A DNA stretch of 64,000 bases from positions 124,001 through 188,000 of the forward strand of contig NZ_JAESVD010000006.1 in NCBI RefSeq assembly GCF_016765635.1, in the 5' to 3' direction. Shown here in pieces: positions 9,542 to 17,666 of this stretch. Both the position numbers and the translations under genes were made by a program. Each line of letters begins with the position of its first letter. Within the stretch, counting starts at the first letter, position 1. The notes under the pieces were generated by a model that had not been told where the DNA came from, did not search any database, and saw only the letters and a program-made list of their open reading frames with translations. Source of the DNA: Shewanella schlegeliana. Its GTDB lineage: Bacteria > Pseudomonadota > Gammaproteobacteria > Enterobacterales > Shewanellaceae.

Positions 9542-9772
9542 TCTTATTCCTTTACGAACGTCGATATAACACTGGTGCTTTTAAGGTCAGTTTAACTTAT
9601 AAACACAGAGATCTTGATTTAAACAAACTCAAACTATTAACACTAAGTTAACGAATTCACAGTGTTTATCAAGTGGATTTTGTTCAGACATTGAAATATT
9701 AATGCATCATCTGAGTGTGGCTTTGGTATTCTAAGTGTAGTGGTAAGTTTATACTCAGGATAAGTAAGAGAA

Positions 9773-10270
9773 GTGTTATCTATTAATCGGTTACATCACC
9801 TCATTCGACAAGAGCTTGAAAAAGCACTCACAAGTGCCATTGCTGCTGCAAAGCGGGCCCATGAAACGGCAACTGACACCGAGAGTATTGCTAAGAGTAA
9901 ATATGAAACCTTTGGTTTAGAGGCATCCTATCTTGCCCACGGGCAGTCTGTGAGAGTAGCGCAATGTCAAGCCGATATAAGAGACTTTGAAACCATGTTT
10001 ACTCGGTTAAGTGATGTTTCAGAGACAAATGCGAAGGTGGAGGTAGGAAAGCTGGTAGAGCTGATGGACACCGAGGGGAAATGTCAGTTTCTGTTTGTTG
10101 GACCGAGCGCTGGAGGCTTAAAGGTAACCTTTGATAAATATTCGGTTATGATTGTTACGCTTGCCTCTCCACTAGGCCAAGCCATGATTAATAAGCTTCA
10201 AGGAGATGAATTTAGTCTGTTGGTCGCGGGTAGACGCCGGGATTATGAGATTGTAATGGTGAGCTCGTAA
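9773..10270 (+). CDS. GreA/GreB-family protein (orphan elongation-factor-like)
   Basis: A 165-residue protein from a GTG start with GATAAGTAAGAG just upstream. The C-terminal half has the GreA/GreB FKBP-like fold signature: GKLVELMD, FLFVGPSAGGLKV, then ASPLGQAMINKLQGDEF. The N-terminal half is helical, but lacks the conserved acidic tip of canonical GreA/GreB coiled coils; instead it has KYETFGLEASYLAHGQ. Canonical factors rescue backtracked RNA polymerase, and this variant may bind polymerase with a different effect. It is upstream of a small lipoprotein gene (116 bp gap). Confidence 0.78.
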   Translation: MLSINRLHHLIRQELEKALTSAIAAAKRAHETATDTESIAKSKYETFGLEASYLAHGQSVRVAQCQADIRDFETMFTRLSDVSETNAKVEVGKLVELMDTEGKCQFLFVGPSAGGLKVTFDKYSVMIVTLASPLGQAMINKLQGDEFSLLVAGRRRDYEIVMVSS

Positions 10271-10386
10271 GGTCTAGGTAGGTGAGGGCGTTTTGCTTAT
10301 CTTCTGCCACTACATTAGGTTGTGAGGGAGGGGGTCTAGTCTTAGGCTCTCGTGTTAATCGACAATAGCGTTTAAAGGAATGGGTT

Positions 10387-10749
10387 ATGGCAGAAATGGG
10401 TCGTAAATTAGTATTAATATCGGCAGTGTCTCTTACTATGATGGGGTGTAATATCGCCAATCATGGCTCGTTTGTGACTAGTACTTACCAAGATAAATCG
10501 ACTAATGACCATCTCGTCAAATTAGGGCCTGTTTTTGGTGAGAGCTGCCAAACTCAGTTTTTATATCTTTTCCCTGTCGGCGAAAGTGTTTCATCTCCTA
10601 AGGCCATTGAAAACGCTAAATCGGCTGTTCAAGGTACCGTGATCATCACCGATGTGACCATAGACGATTCACTGTCGTTTGGTATTGGCTACTCTGAGCA
10701 GTGTATTCAGGTTCAAGGTGTGGCATTCGGAGTGCAGCCGCTCAAATAA
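10387..10749 (+). CDS. Small lipoprotein, TRL-like
   Basis: A 120-residue predicted lipoprotein. The signal peptide has a hydrophobic stretch and a lipobox ending TMMGC, so mature Cys is near residue 21. The mature part resembles TRL-type proteins: LGPVFGESCQTQFLYLFPVG followed by a short Ala/Thr-rich helix and strands. The role of this family is unknown. The lack of an Asp after the Cys fits sorting to the outer membrane. Confidence 0.65.
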   Translation: MAEMGRKLVLISAVSLTMMGCNIANHGSFVTSTYQDKSTNDHLVKLGPVFGESCQTQFLYLFPVGESVSSPKAIENAKSAVQGTVIITDVTIDDSLSFGIGYSEQCIQVQGVAFGVQPLK

Positions 10750-10756
10750 ATATTTA

Positions 10757-10792
10757 GATAAACAGAACACAGTCAATTCTGTTTATCTTTTT
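10757..10792 (+). terminator. Rho-independent terminator after the TRL-like lipoprotein
   Basis: A perfect 11-bp inverted repeat (GATAAACAGAA and TTCTGTTTATC, loop 9) followed by five T residues, starting 8 bases past the stop codon. Confidence 0.8.
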
Positions 10793-10835
10793 AATTACAA
10801 CAATTACTAAGTCAGTTGGGTCTTTCCGGCTAATA

Positions 10836-12371
10836 TCAGTTCTCACTGCACTGCGACTTTCCCGCTTGATAACAACTTGGTTGTCTTGGACAAACGGCTC
10901 CCCTAGAACAAATCAGTCTAGCTTCGTTATCTATACCTCTTTCAATCCAGTTAATATTCAATATTTTTGCAACGCTCATTAGGCTTTTTTTAATGTTTGT
11001 TGGCATCTCTACTGTACCGTTGTTAGTTGCACAAGATTGTTTTAGGTCGGCTGCAATGCTTGCTGCATCACCACCTTGAGCATCAATAGCTGGGTTAAGA
11101 TCAATACCAGCGCATAAGACGTGGTTATTACCGGCCATATCTTCCACTTTTACTGACTCACAGCAGTAGATCCTGGGTTTTTCAGCAACATCGAGAATTG
11201 AGATCTGTGCAGAGGTACCTACTTTAGGCTCGTTAATCATCCTAAATACGGCCCAGTGCTGGCAAGGATCTTCAACAACTCGCATATTGCCCCAAGGTAG
11301 TGGAATACCATTACCGCGATAGACAGCTTTTAACTTTCCCGGTGCATAGGCATCAAAGTAATGCCAGTGTGGGTAGGGGGACACGACTGTCATGCGGCGC
11401 ATTGCAACAGAAGCCGACACTCCTAAGGTTTTATTCACTTTGATCTCATAGCCGTGGCGATCGAGTAGCTGTCTAAAAGGCACTTTAGGGCAAAGTAGTG
11501 CTCCTGCAAAAAAACTAGATTCAAAATCTCGCCAAGCATGCAAGATATCTTGTGCATTGAGCGTCGATGAAACTGGCGCGGTAGACTCTTCATGAGCGGC
11601 TGTATGGCGTCTTCCAGCGGTCAAGACACACTTTAATCCATCTTTATTATGTAAAACACAATGACCTATATGCACTGCCAAGTCGTATTTTAAACGTGTT
11701 GGGAACGACTTAAGCATCTTGTTTAAGTAGATTGTCGAAGGTGGTTCAAAAAAAGAGGTGACAACATGTGTGGTGCTTACGCCCATCTCATCAACGACCT
11801 CTTGGGGCGTCCTATCGATCCACTTTAACCTTAGCCCGATTGATTTGGCGATATCTTTAAGATCATCAATCGCCAACGGCAAGCGTTTATGACCAACCTC
11901 TTCGGCAGCGCGCTCCAGATCAGGAAAGTGGTTCTGGTGGTGCTCTTGATGAGCACGAATTAAAAGGTGGGCAAACTCTCGTCCTGTCGTCCCTGTTTGA
12001 GATAGCATCTCTGGGATCGCAATTTGTAAAATATCATTGGAAAAGAGAAAGCTTGGCTCTAACGCCATGCCGCTTATACCACCACGTCGTCCTTTATTCG
12101 GTGTAATGGCATCATCTTCGGGTACATCATCAAGAAACCAATCGATCTCTTTTTGGAACACCGCTGCGATGACTGCAAGCATCCCAGAACTTGGTACACG
12201 TTTACCACGTTCAATCATGGATAAGTAAGATACAGAGGGAGCAGACTCAGGATCTACACGTACACAGCGCGCAGAGAGATCCTCCATAGTGAGGTGATTT
12301 CTCTTTCTCAAGTTGCGGATCTTTGTGCCCAAGAAATGTGACTTTCTAATCAAGCTCTGATTGTTTTTCAT
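10836..12371 (-). CDS. XRE-family regulator with ImmA/IrrE-like and ScfR/DUF3612-type C-terminal region
   Basis: A 511-residue regulator. Residues 10-70 are an XRE helix-turn-helix (KIRNLRKRNHLTMEDLSARC through YLSMIERGKRVPS). The middle resembles the IrrE-like module of RamB/PrpR-type regulators, with FPTRLKYDLAVHIGHCVLH. The C-terminal part includes YFDAYAPGKLKAVYRGNG and ends with a Cys-rich segment (ICSRGAVCPRQPSC). RamB and its relatives control acetate, glyoxylate-shunt or methylcitrate genes, probably by sensing an acyl-CoA. It diverges from a malate-synthase-domain protein, which fits such a role, and inverted repeats lie just upstream of its ATG, suggesting autoregulation. Confidence 0.85.
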   Translation of the reverse strand: MKNNQSLIRKSHFLGTKIRNLRKRNHLTMEDLSARCVRVDPESAPSVSYLSMIERGKRVPSSGMLAVIAAVFQKEIDWFLDDVPEDDAITPNKGRRGGISGMALEPSFLFSNDILQIAIPEMLSQTGTTGREFAHLLIRAHQEHHQNHFPDLERAAEEVGHKRLPLAIDDLKDIAKSIGLRLKWIDRTPQEVVDEMGVSTTHVVTSFFEPPSTIYLNKMLKSFPTRLKYDLAVHIGHCVLHNKDGLKCVLTAGRRHTAAHEESTAPVSSTLNAQDILHAWRDFESSFFAGALLCPKVPFRQLLDRHGYEIKVNKTLGVSASVAMRRMTVVSPYPHWHYFDAYAPGKLKAVYRGNGIPLPWGNMRVVEDPCQHWAVFRMINEPKVGTSAQISILDVAEKPRIYCCESVKVEDMAGNNHVLCAGIDLNPAIDAQGGDAASIAADLKQSCATNNGTVEMPTNIKKSLMSVAKILNINWIERGIDNEARLICSRGAVCPRQPSCYQAGKSQCSEN

Positions 12372-12373
12372 TC

Positions 12374-12425
12374 TGTAAAATTCACAATGTAAAATTTTTA
12401 TTGTGAAATTGTAATGAAATTTACA
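12374..12425. promoter_or_regulatory. Candidate operator with inverted and direct repeats
   Basis: A perfect inverted repeat TTCACAAT ... ATTGTGAA (12381-12388 and 12400-12407, 11-base spacer) overlaps two direct copies of TGTAAAATT (12374-12382 and 12388-12396). A further ATTTACA is at 12419-12425. The cluster begins two bases upstream of the XRE regulator's start codon, in the divergent gap to the malate-synthase-domain gene. This is where an autoregulatory site controlling both genes would be. Confidence 0.55.
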
Positions 12426-12521
12426 CTAGACTACAAATCAAGCAATCAGGAAATAGTCTTGTTTTCGGTTGTGACAACAAAAGATAACGACCCACGATTT
12501 CAAAAGTAAGAGGATAGGGCC

Positions 12522-13040
12522 ATGGATATATCAACAATCAATAGTACTCAAGTAAATCAAAACAATAACTTTATTGGTGCAGAGCTTGTTGATGTGGATC
12601 TTGTCAAAGTGGCAACGAGCTGCGATACAACGGCCCCATGCGCGAAAACGTTCTTAGATGCAAAGTTTCCTTTAGCTAAGGGCTCACATAAAAATGCTTG
12701 TAGCTACGTGGTTTACTATTCACAGCTGCTGATTTTTATGGCTGACGGCTCCCAAACAGGTTTGCGCTTTCCAAAGCAATTCGTTGCGCTGACGGGTCAT
12801 AAGAGTGAACCGAGTGCAATTCTGCTACGAGACAGAGGGACACACGTTGAATTGAGTTTTGATAGAAAGCAACCAAATAGAGGTCAAGACTTAGCGAATA
12901 TCAAAGATATTCAGTTACAAGGGCATGACTATTGGATTAGCTTAATCAACATTGAGAACACGGCCACTGTTACCGCAATTCAGGAGCGTGAGTTTACCGC
13001 AAAAGATGGCAGTGAATACTTAGTTAAGAATCAGTATTAA
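12522..13040 (+). CDS. Stand-alone malate synthase G alpha/beta insertion domain protein
   Basis: A 172-residue protein from an ATG with AGGA seven bases upstream. From about residue 43 it follows the malate synthase G insertion domain: KTFLDAKFPLAKGSH, a strand pair ending in DGSQTGL, PKQFVALTGHKSEPSAILL, then HVELSFDRKQP and AKDGSEYLVKNQ. The glcB copy at the right end of this window has the matching FVGFRGSKPSPTALLL. In full-length enzymes the domain is interrupted by a catalytic-barrel segment (from the IMDCEDS region); here that segment is skipped and the two halves are joined. No catalytic Asp, Glu or Arg motif is present, so enzyme activity is not expected. Divergent from the ScfR-type regulator; role unknown. 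Confidence 0.75.
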   Translation: MDISTINSTQVNQNNNFIGAELVDVDLVKVATSCDTTAPCAKTFLDAKFPLAKGSHKNACSYVVYYSQLLIFMADGSQTGLRFPKQFVALTGHKSEPSAILLRDRGTHVELSFDRKQPNRGQDLANIKDIQLQGHDYWISLINIENTATVTAIQEREFTAKDGSEYLVKNQY

Positions 13041-13088
13041 CAGGTAAAGGGAGCAGAGGTACAGCTCCTTAAGCTTTAACGATACAGA

Positions 13089-13127
13089 CAAAGCCGCTAA
13101 GTCAACTTAGTGGCTTTGACCTTTTTT
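13089..13127 (+). terminator. Rho-independent terminator after the malate-synthase-domain gene
   Basis: A 13-bp stem with one G-T pair (CAAAGCCGCTAAG and CTTAGTGGCTTTG, 4-base loop) is followed by a T-run at 13121-13127. Confidence 0.85.
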
Positions 13128-13328
13128 GGGCTTTAAATTTGTCAGTCAACTTTATATATTGAATTGGGGTTACAGGACCTTTTGAGCTATTTTAGTTACA
13201 CATAGTGAGTAGCTTAGCTATTATTGTACTCGAGTTTCTATAAATTCCCCCTTTTCACAGGGCTTAGCTTGCGTATTTCTAACTTTACTCCTATGATCGC
13301 AGCGTTTTCTTTCTAGGGTAACTTTTTA

Positions 13329-14546
13329 ATGTTGAAATCTCCGCTTTCTCCCAGCTCAAATGAACTTGCGATAAGTATTCTTGATCTTGTTTTATCAGAA
13401 GGTAAGCCGTTAGATCGCGCCTATTCTCAGCATTTCTCTGGGCTAAAATTAGAGCCTACCGAGCAGGGCCGTATTACCTTTGTTGTGGGTGATATCCTGA
13501 GACGACTTAACTTATATTGTTACCTATCAGATGTTAAACCTGAAGAGATGGCGCGTTTAGGTACCCGTTTACTCAACGTGTGGCATCTGTTTAATGAATT
13601 ACCTCTGCCAAAAATGCAGTATTCGTTACAAGTCGATGCTGCTGAGCTAGCTGCGCGAATTGAGCAAGCAAAACAGCAACCTGTTTTGTGGGATGGATGC
13701 CCAGATTGGTTAAATGAGATGGGTGAAGCGCAGATGGGTGATAAGTGGCCGGCAGAAAGAGCCGCCTTAAATCAGCCTGCGAAACGTTTTTTGCGTACTA
13801 ACACGCTAAAGTGTACTCGTGATGAACTCGCAAACGCCCTACGTAAAGAGGGCGTGCAGACTGTCGCTGTCGAAGGTGTCGATACCGCTTTGGAAGTGAC
13901 CTCGGATTCTGCGCTATTTAGAACTGAAGCGTTTAAAAATGGCTGGTTTGAGCAGCAGGATGCGGGGTCTCAACTGGTTGCGCTAGCACTGGATGCAAAA
14001 CCTGGAATGCGAGTCGTAGATGCCTGTGCTGGTGCGGGTGGTAAGACACTTTCTATTTCTGCACAAATGCAGGGTAAAGGTCGTTTGCTAGCGATGGATG
14101 TTGAGCAATGGAAATTAGATAACCTTAAACAACGGGCACGCCGCGCGGGAGCGCATAATGTTGAAACTCGAATTATCGCCAGTAGCAAAACCATTAAGCG
14201 CTTAAAGCTAACTGCTGACCGAGTGTTATTAGATGTGCCTTGTTCAGGTCTTGGCGTGCTGAAACGTAATCCAGACGCAAAATGGCGTGATACCCCAGAG
14301 CGTCTACCTGTACTGGTTGAGCTTCAAAAGCATATCTTGCAGAGCTATAGCCGTATGGTAAAAGTAGGTGGCATATTAGTCTACGCGACATGCTCGATCA
14401 TGCCTGAGGAAAACCGTGACCAAGTGGATGCGTTCCTTGCTGAGAATAAACACTTTAGGTTTATTGAAGATGAGACAATTAGTCCAGCTGAAACCGGTTT
14501 TGATGGTTTTTATTTAGCAAAACTAGAGCGGATAGCAGAAGCATAA
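13329..14546 (+). CDS. RsmB/NOP-family RNA (cytosine-5) methyltransferase
   Basis: A 405-residue SAM-dependent methyltransferase of the NOL1/NOP2/Sun group, which makes 5-methylcytosine in rRNA or tRNA. The N-terminal 80 residues resemble the NusB-like region of RsmB. The catalytic domain has the SAM-binding segment VVDACAGAGGKTL, motif IV DVPCSGLGVLKRNP, and motif VI YATCSIMPEENRDQV with the nucleophilic Cys. Length is slightly below E. coli RsmB (429). It is not in the fmt-rsmB operon, so it may be a paralogue and the exact target base is not assigned. Confidence 0.88.
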   Translation: MLKSPLSPSSNELAISILDLVLSEGKPLDRAYSQHFSGLKLEPTEQGRITFVVGDILRRLNLYCYLSDVKPEEMARLGTRLLNVWHLFNELPLPKMQYSLQVDAAELAARIEQAKQQPVLWDGCPDWLNEMGEAQMGDKWPAERAALNQPAKRFLRTNTLKCTRDELANALRKEGVQTVAVEGVDTALEVTSDSALFRTEAFKNGWFEQQDAGSQLVALALDAKPGMRVVDACAGAGGKTLSISAQMQGKGRLLAMDVEQWKLDNLKQRARRAGAHNVETRIIASSKTIKRLKLTADRVLLDVPCSGLGVLKRNPDAKWRDTPERLPVLVELQKHILQSYSRMVKVGGILVYATCSIMPEENRDQVDAFLAENKHFRFIEDETISPAETGFDGFYLAKLERIAEA

Positions 14547-14569
14547 TTCACTAACGGAAGAAATAGTCA

Positions 14570-14596
14570 AAAAAGAGCACCCTAGGTGCTCTTTTT
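14570..14596. terminator. Bidirectional terminator between methyltransferase and yjbQ
   Basis: A perfect 12-bp stem (AAAAAGAGCACC and complement) with a 3-base loop, flanked by an A-run on the left and T-run on the right, lies between two convergent genes; it should work in both directions. Confidence 0.9.
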
Positions 14597-14600
14597 GTTT

Positions 14601-15020
14601 TTACTCACCATGTAACGTAATAAGTAGTCTTCTATTGCCGCCATTATCTCTATGCTCACCTAAATAAATCCCTTGCCAAGTGCCTAAGTTGAATCTGCCA
14701 TTGGTAATTGGAATAGTAATCGACACTCCTAAAAGGCTAGACTTAAGGTGTGCAGGCATATCATCATCCCCCTCATAGGTATGAGTGTAATAGGGGGCAT
14801 TTTCTGGTGCGAGTCGATTGATATAACTTTCAAAATCAGCTCTTACACTAGGATCGGCATTCTCGTTTAGTGTGAGGGATGCCGATGTGTGCTGAAGTAA
14901 CAGATGAGCAATGCCAATTTTGATATTTGATAATTCACTGAGGGATTCTTCAATCTCTTTAGTAATTAAATGGAAACCACGAGGCTGTGGTTTTAATGTG
15001 ATTAATTTTTGTGTCCACAT
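14601..15020 (-). CDS. yjbQ: YjbQ-family (UPF0047) protein
   Basis: A 139-residue protein of the YjbQ family, the usual length. The conserved core reads [20 protein letters not shown] and later [17 protein letters not shown] and [13 protein letters not shown]; the His residues line the pocket. Some members show weak thiamine-phosphate synthase activity in vitro, but the cellular role is not settled. It is a single gene on the minus strand, ending at the shared terminator. Confidence 0.9.
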   Translation of the reverse strand: MWTQKLITLKPQPRGFHLITKEIEESLSELSNIKIGIAHLLLQHTSASLTLNENADPSVRADFESYINRLAPENAPYYTHTYEGDDDMPAHLKSSLLGVSITIPITNGRFNLGTWQGIYLGEHRDNGGNRRLLITLHGE

Positions 15021-15353
15021 GGCTAGCTTCCCTGGTATTGGCTTATCGTTAGCATTGTAAACTGATGCTAGGTGAAAATTAAATAAAGCGAAAATTTGTC
15101 TATTTTAGAGTGAATTTCGAGTGGGTAACTTTAGTCGCTGGATGTGTGTTGCCATCATTGATTTGTCGTATATTTAGACTAACCCTCCGATAGAAATCAT
15201 TCAGTAATCTGAGTCAGTCATCGAGGGGACTCTCATTGGCAGCAAAACTCACAGTTATGCTGTTTAAGCATTCAGTTCCCTTCATAGGGCTTGTTGTTAA
15301 TGGGGGTAATAAATTGCTGCGATCTAAGCTCTATAGGTTTAATAACGAAATTA
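15021..15353. other. Gene-free interval between yjbQ and the glycan cluster
   Basis: 333 bases with no supported ORF. The yjbQ promoter must lie at its left end. I see no terminator hairpin for the minus-strand glycan cluster that ends at its right edge, and no repeat. Confidence 0.5.
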
Positions 15354-16271
15354 TCAACTAGGCTTGATACTTCGAATCGTTAAGCCAAGTAAGAGTCCTA
15401 GTCCATCTCCTAATGTCGTTATCATACGTAGCGTTACCGCAAGTGATAAAGCCAGTCCACTGCCATAGACTGGTGCGATTAACGCTATCAGTACGGTTTC
15501 TCTTATCCCTAGTCCTGCGGGCGCGCCTGGAGTAATAAAGCCAAGTAGCCAAGCGATTGAAAATGATGAAGTCAAAAACCAATAGCGGGTGGCTTCTGTT
15601 TCAGGATAAGACAGAGTTATCAAATACAGAATTTCACCAAAAACTAAAAAGCTTACTGTATAAAGTAGGTAGCACTCAGACAGTGCGCGTTTAGGGGGGA
15701 AGCTTAATCGCGAAAGATAAAGCTTTGCATAGCGATATAGTTTTGGCGCAAATAGTACTGAGATTATGAGTATGGATACCATAATCAGTGATAGAGATGG
15801 ACTAAATTGTGTAATGCTTGGCATAGAAGACAGTAATAGAGAGTGATTTAGTAGTAATGCTGTGGTACCGATAATAGCTGCAGATATGATGACAATCATA
15901 ATCTCGTACGTCATTGTGATGACAATAGACTGGTTCGATAAGCCTATTCTATGAGCCAAAACCGCGCGACCAACATGGTGAGAAAAATTGCCAGGTATAT
16001 ACTTGCCAAATTGAGAGATTAAAATAATGATCGCTATTTGACGCATCTGAGGATGCTGGCCAATAGAACTGAGTAAACGATACCAGGCTATCGATGTAAT
16101 CGCGAAGCATACAAGATATAAGATCAAGGATATCGTTAATATAGAGATATTGTCTTTGGCAAAGAAAGACATTGAAAGCAGTGACCAATTGTCGTGTAGA
16201 TACATGACGAAGAAAATACTACATATTGTAACTAATATCCCTCCTGCCCAGTGATATCCTTTCTTCAACAT
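15354..16271 (-). CDS. Flippase-like / LPG-synthase transmembrane domain protein
   Basis: A 305-residue integral membrane protein with about eight hydrophobic helices. Two hallmarks of the UPF0104/lysylphosphatidylglycerol-synthase TM family are present: GKYIPGNFSHHVGRA near residue 90 and TPGAPAGLGIRETVL near residue 250. Stand-alone members often sit in glycan clusters and are thought to move or present lipid-linked intermediates. It is the last gene of a minus-strand cluster of glycosyltransferases, 32 bp after the GT4 gene. Substrate unknown. Confidence 0.8.
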   Translation of the reverse strand: MLKKGYHWAGGILVTICSIFFVMYLHDNWSLLSMSFFAKDNISILTISLILYLVCFAITSIAWYRLLSSIGQHPQMRQIAIIILISQFGKYIPGNFSHHVGRAVLAHRIGLSNQSIVITMTYEIMIVIISAAIIGTTALLLNHSLLLSSMPSITQFSPSLSLIMVSILIISVLFAPKLYRYAKLYLSRLSFPPKRALSECYLLYTVSFLVFGEILYLITLSYPETEATRYWFLTSSFSIAWLLGFITPGAPAGLGIRETVLIALIAPVYGSGLALSLAVTLRMITTLGDGLGLLLGLTIRSIKPS

Positions 16272-16303
16272 AAACTCCTCTGATATTTTGCCGCAAGGCT
16301 TGG

Positions 16304-17647
16304 CTAGTCTTTGAAGTGACTCGGTGTCTTTTTTGGGGTTAGCAGCCGATTCAATTTTTCATTGTTAGTTTTTATACAGCTGTTGAATACGTTAGCGATT
16401 TTCTCCGCAGAGCCTAGGCTCGTTAAGCTTTCTGCTTTCATTTTTGCGGCTCGAATCAACTTAGCTTCCAATTCTTTATTTTGAATTAGTCTTAATACGC
16501 TACCGGCTATCTGCTTCGGATTGCCCTGTTCGACGAGTAGTCCGGTTTCCTCATGTTGAATGACATCAACAATTCCGCCCACATTGCTCGCGATAACAGG
16601 GGTGCCAGCTTGCATCGCTTCTATAAAACTGATCCCTTGAGCCTCTACACTGCCATCTTTAGTCGATTTAGAAGGGCCAATAAATATATCGGCTGCGGTT
16701 AGGTAGTTGATAATGTCATTTGATTCTATCCACCCCATAAACACGACATTCTCAACGAGGTTTAACTCCTTGGCTAAGGATTCTAGGGCGCTTCTTAACG
16801 GCCCTTCACCTAAGATGAGTAATCGAATATTTGAAAGTTGAGCTTTTAAGATTGATAGAGCATTAAGCAAGTCATCTACCCCTTTTACGTCCACTAAACG
16901 CCCGACAAAGATTAGCAAAGGGGCGTTCCCTACCTTATATTTATTGCGTAAATCTTCACATCGATTTGGGGTGGGTTGTGCACGAGTTACTCCCATAGGT
17001 ATTAAGTTCAAGTTTGCTAAGTTAGGTGCAATGCTAAGCACTTGCTGTTGAGTCGCAGAACTGTTTACGGTAACGGCATCAGCATGAGTTAAAGAGAATT
17101 GCTTGAATTGTGATAACACCTTTCCTTTTAGTGCAAATGCATCGCTACCATGGACTGTAATGACATGGGGGATCCTCAAGGGGATAGATGCGAGTACGCC
17201 ATTGAAGCCTTGAGGAAGGATCCAGTGGGAGTGCAAAAGGTCATATTTACCACTCATCAGTAACTTCATGATCGCTAGCCACTCACACATAACTAATAAT
17301 GGTAATTTTAAATAATTTAAATGATTCTTCTGCAGGTTCATTAATGCCCCGCCTTGATAGCATATAGTTTGAGCTTTCTCTGGTAACAAGTAGCGGAAAC
17401 GTTTTACTGAAACACCGTCGTAAACCTCTTCTCGGGCTGCACCTATAAAGTGAGGCGCAAGTACGTCAACTTCCCATTCGAACTCCTTTAGGCTAACGGC
17501 TAAATGATGGACAAAGGGAGTAGTACTATCTCCATGCCACCTTGGATAATTTGAAGTAACGCATAACACCCTTTTTTTCACTGGATTATGGGAGTGAGTT
17601 TCTGAGATTATATTATCCAATCTGCTTCCTTTATATTGCTGTTGCAT
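16304..17647 (-). CDS. GT4-family glycosyltransferase
   Basis: A retaining glycosyltransferase of the GT4 (group 1) family with two Rossmann-type domains. The N-terminal domain has CVTSNYPRWHGD, LLHSHWILPQGF and VITVHGSDAFALKG. The C-terminal nucleotide-sugar domain has FVGRLVDVKGVDDLL and the E-x7-E segment in EAQGISFIEAMQAGTPVIAS. The frame is open to an ATG at 17770, which would overlap the GT2 gene by 104 bases; the ATG at 17647 removes that overlap, though its Shine-Dalgarno is weak. Sugar donor and acceptor cannot be read from the sequence. Confidence 0.87.
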   Translation of the reverse strand: MQQQYKGSRLDNIISETHSHNPVKKRVLCVTSNYPRWHGDSTTPFVHHLAVSLKEFEWEVDVLAPHFIGAAREEVYDGVSVKRFRYLLPEKAQTICYQGGALMNLQKNHLNYLKLPLLVMCEWLAIMKLLMSGKYDLLHSHWILPQGFNGVLASIPLRIPHVITVHGSDAFALKGKVLSQFKQFSLTHADAVTVNSSATQQQVLSIAPNLANLNLIPMGVTRAQPTPNRCEDLRNKYKVGNAPLLIFVGRLVDVKGVDDLLNALSILKAQLSNIRLLILGEGPLRSALESLAKELNLVENVVFMGWIESNDIINYLTAADIFIGPSKSTKDGSVEAQGISFIEAMQAGTPVIASNVGGIVDVIQHEETGLLVEQGNPKQIAGSVLRLIQNKELEAKLIRAAKMKAESLTSLGSAEKIANVFNSCIKTNNEKLNRLLTPKKTPSHFKD

Positions 17648-17666
17648 ATAGGGAAAAAACGAAAAA

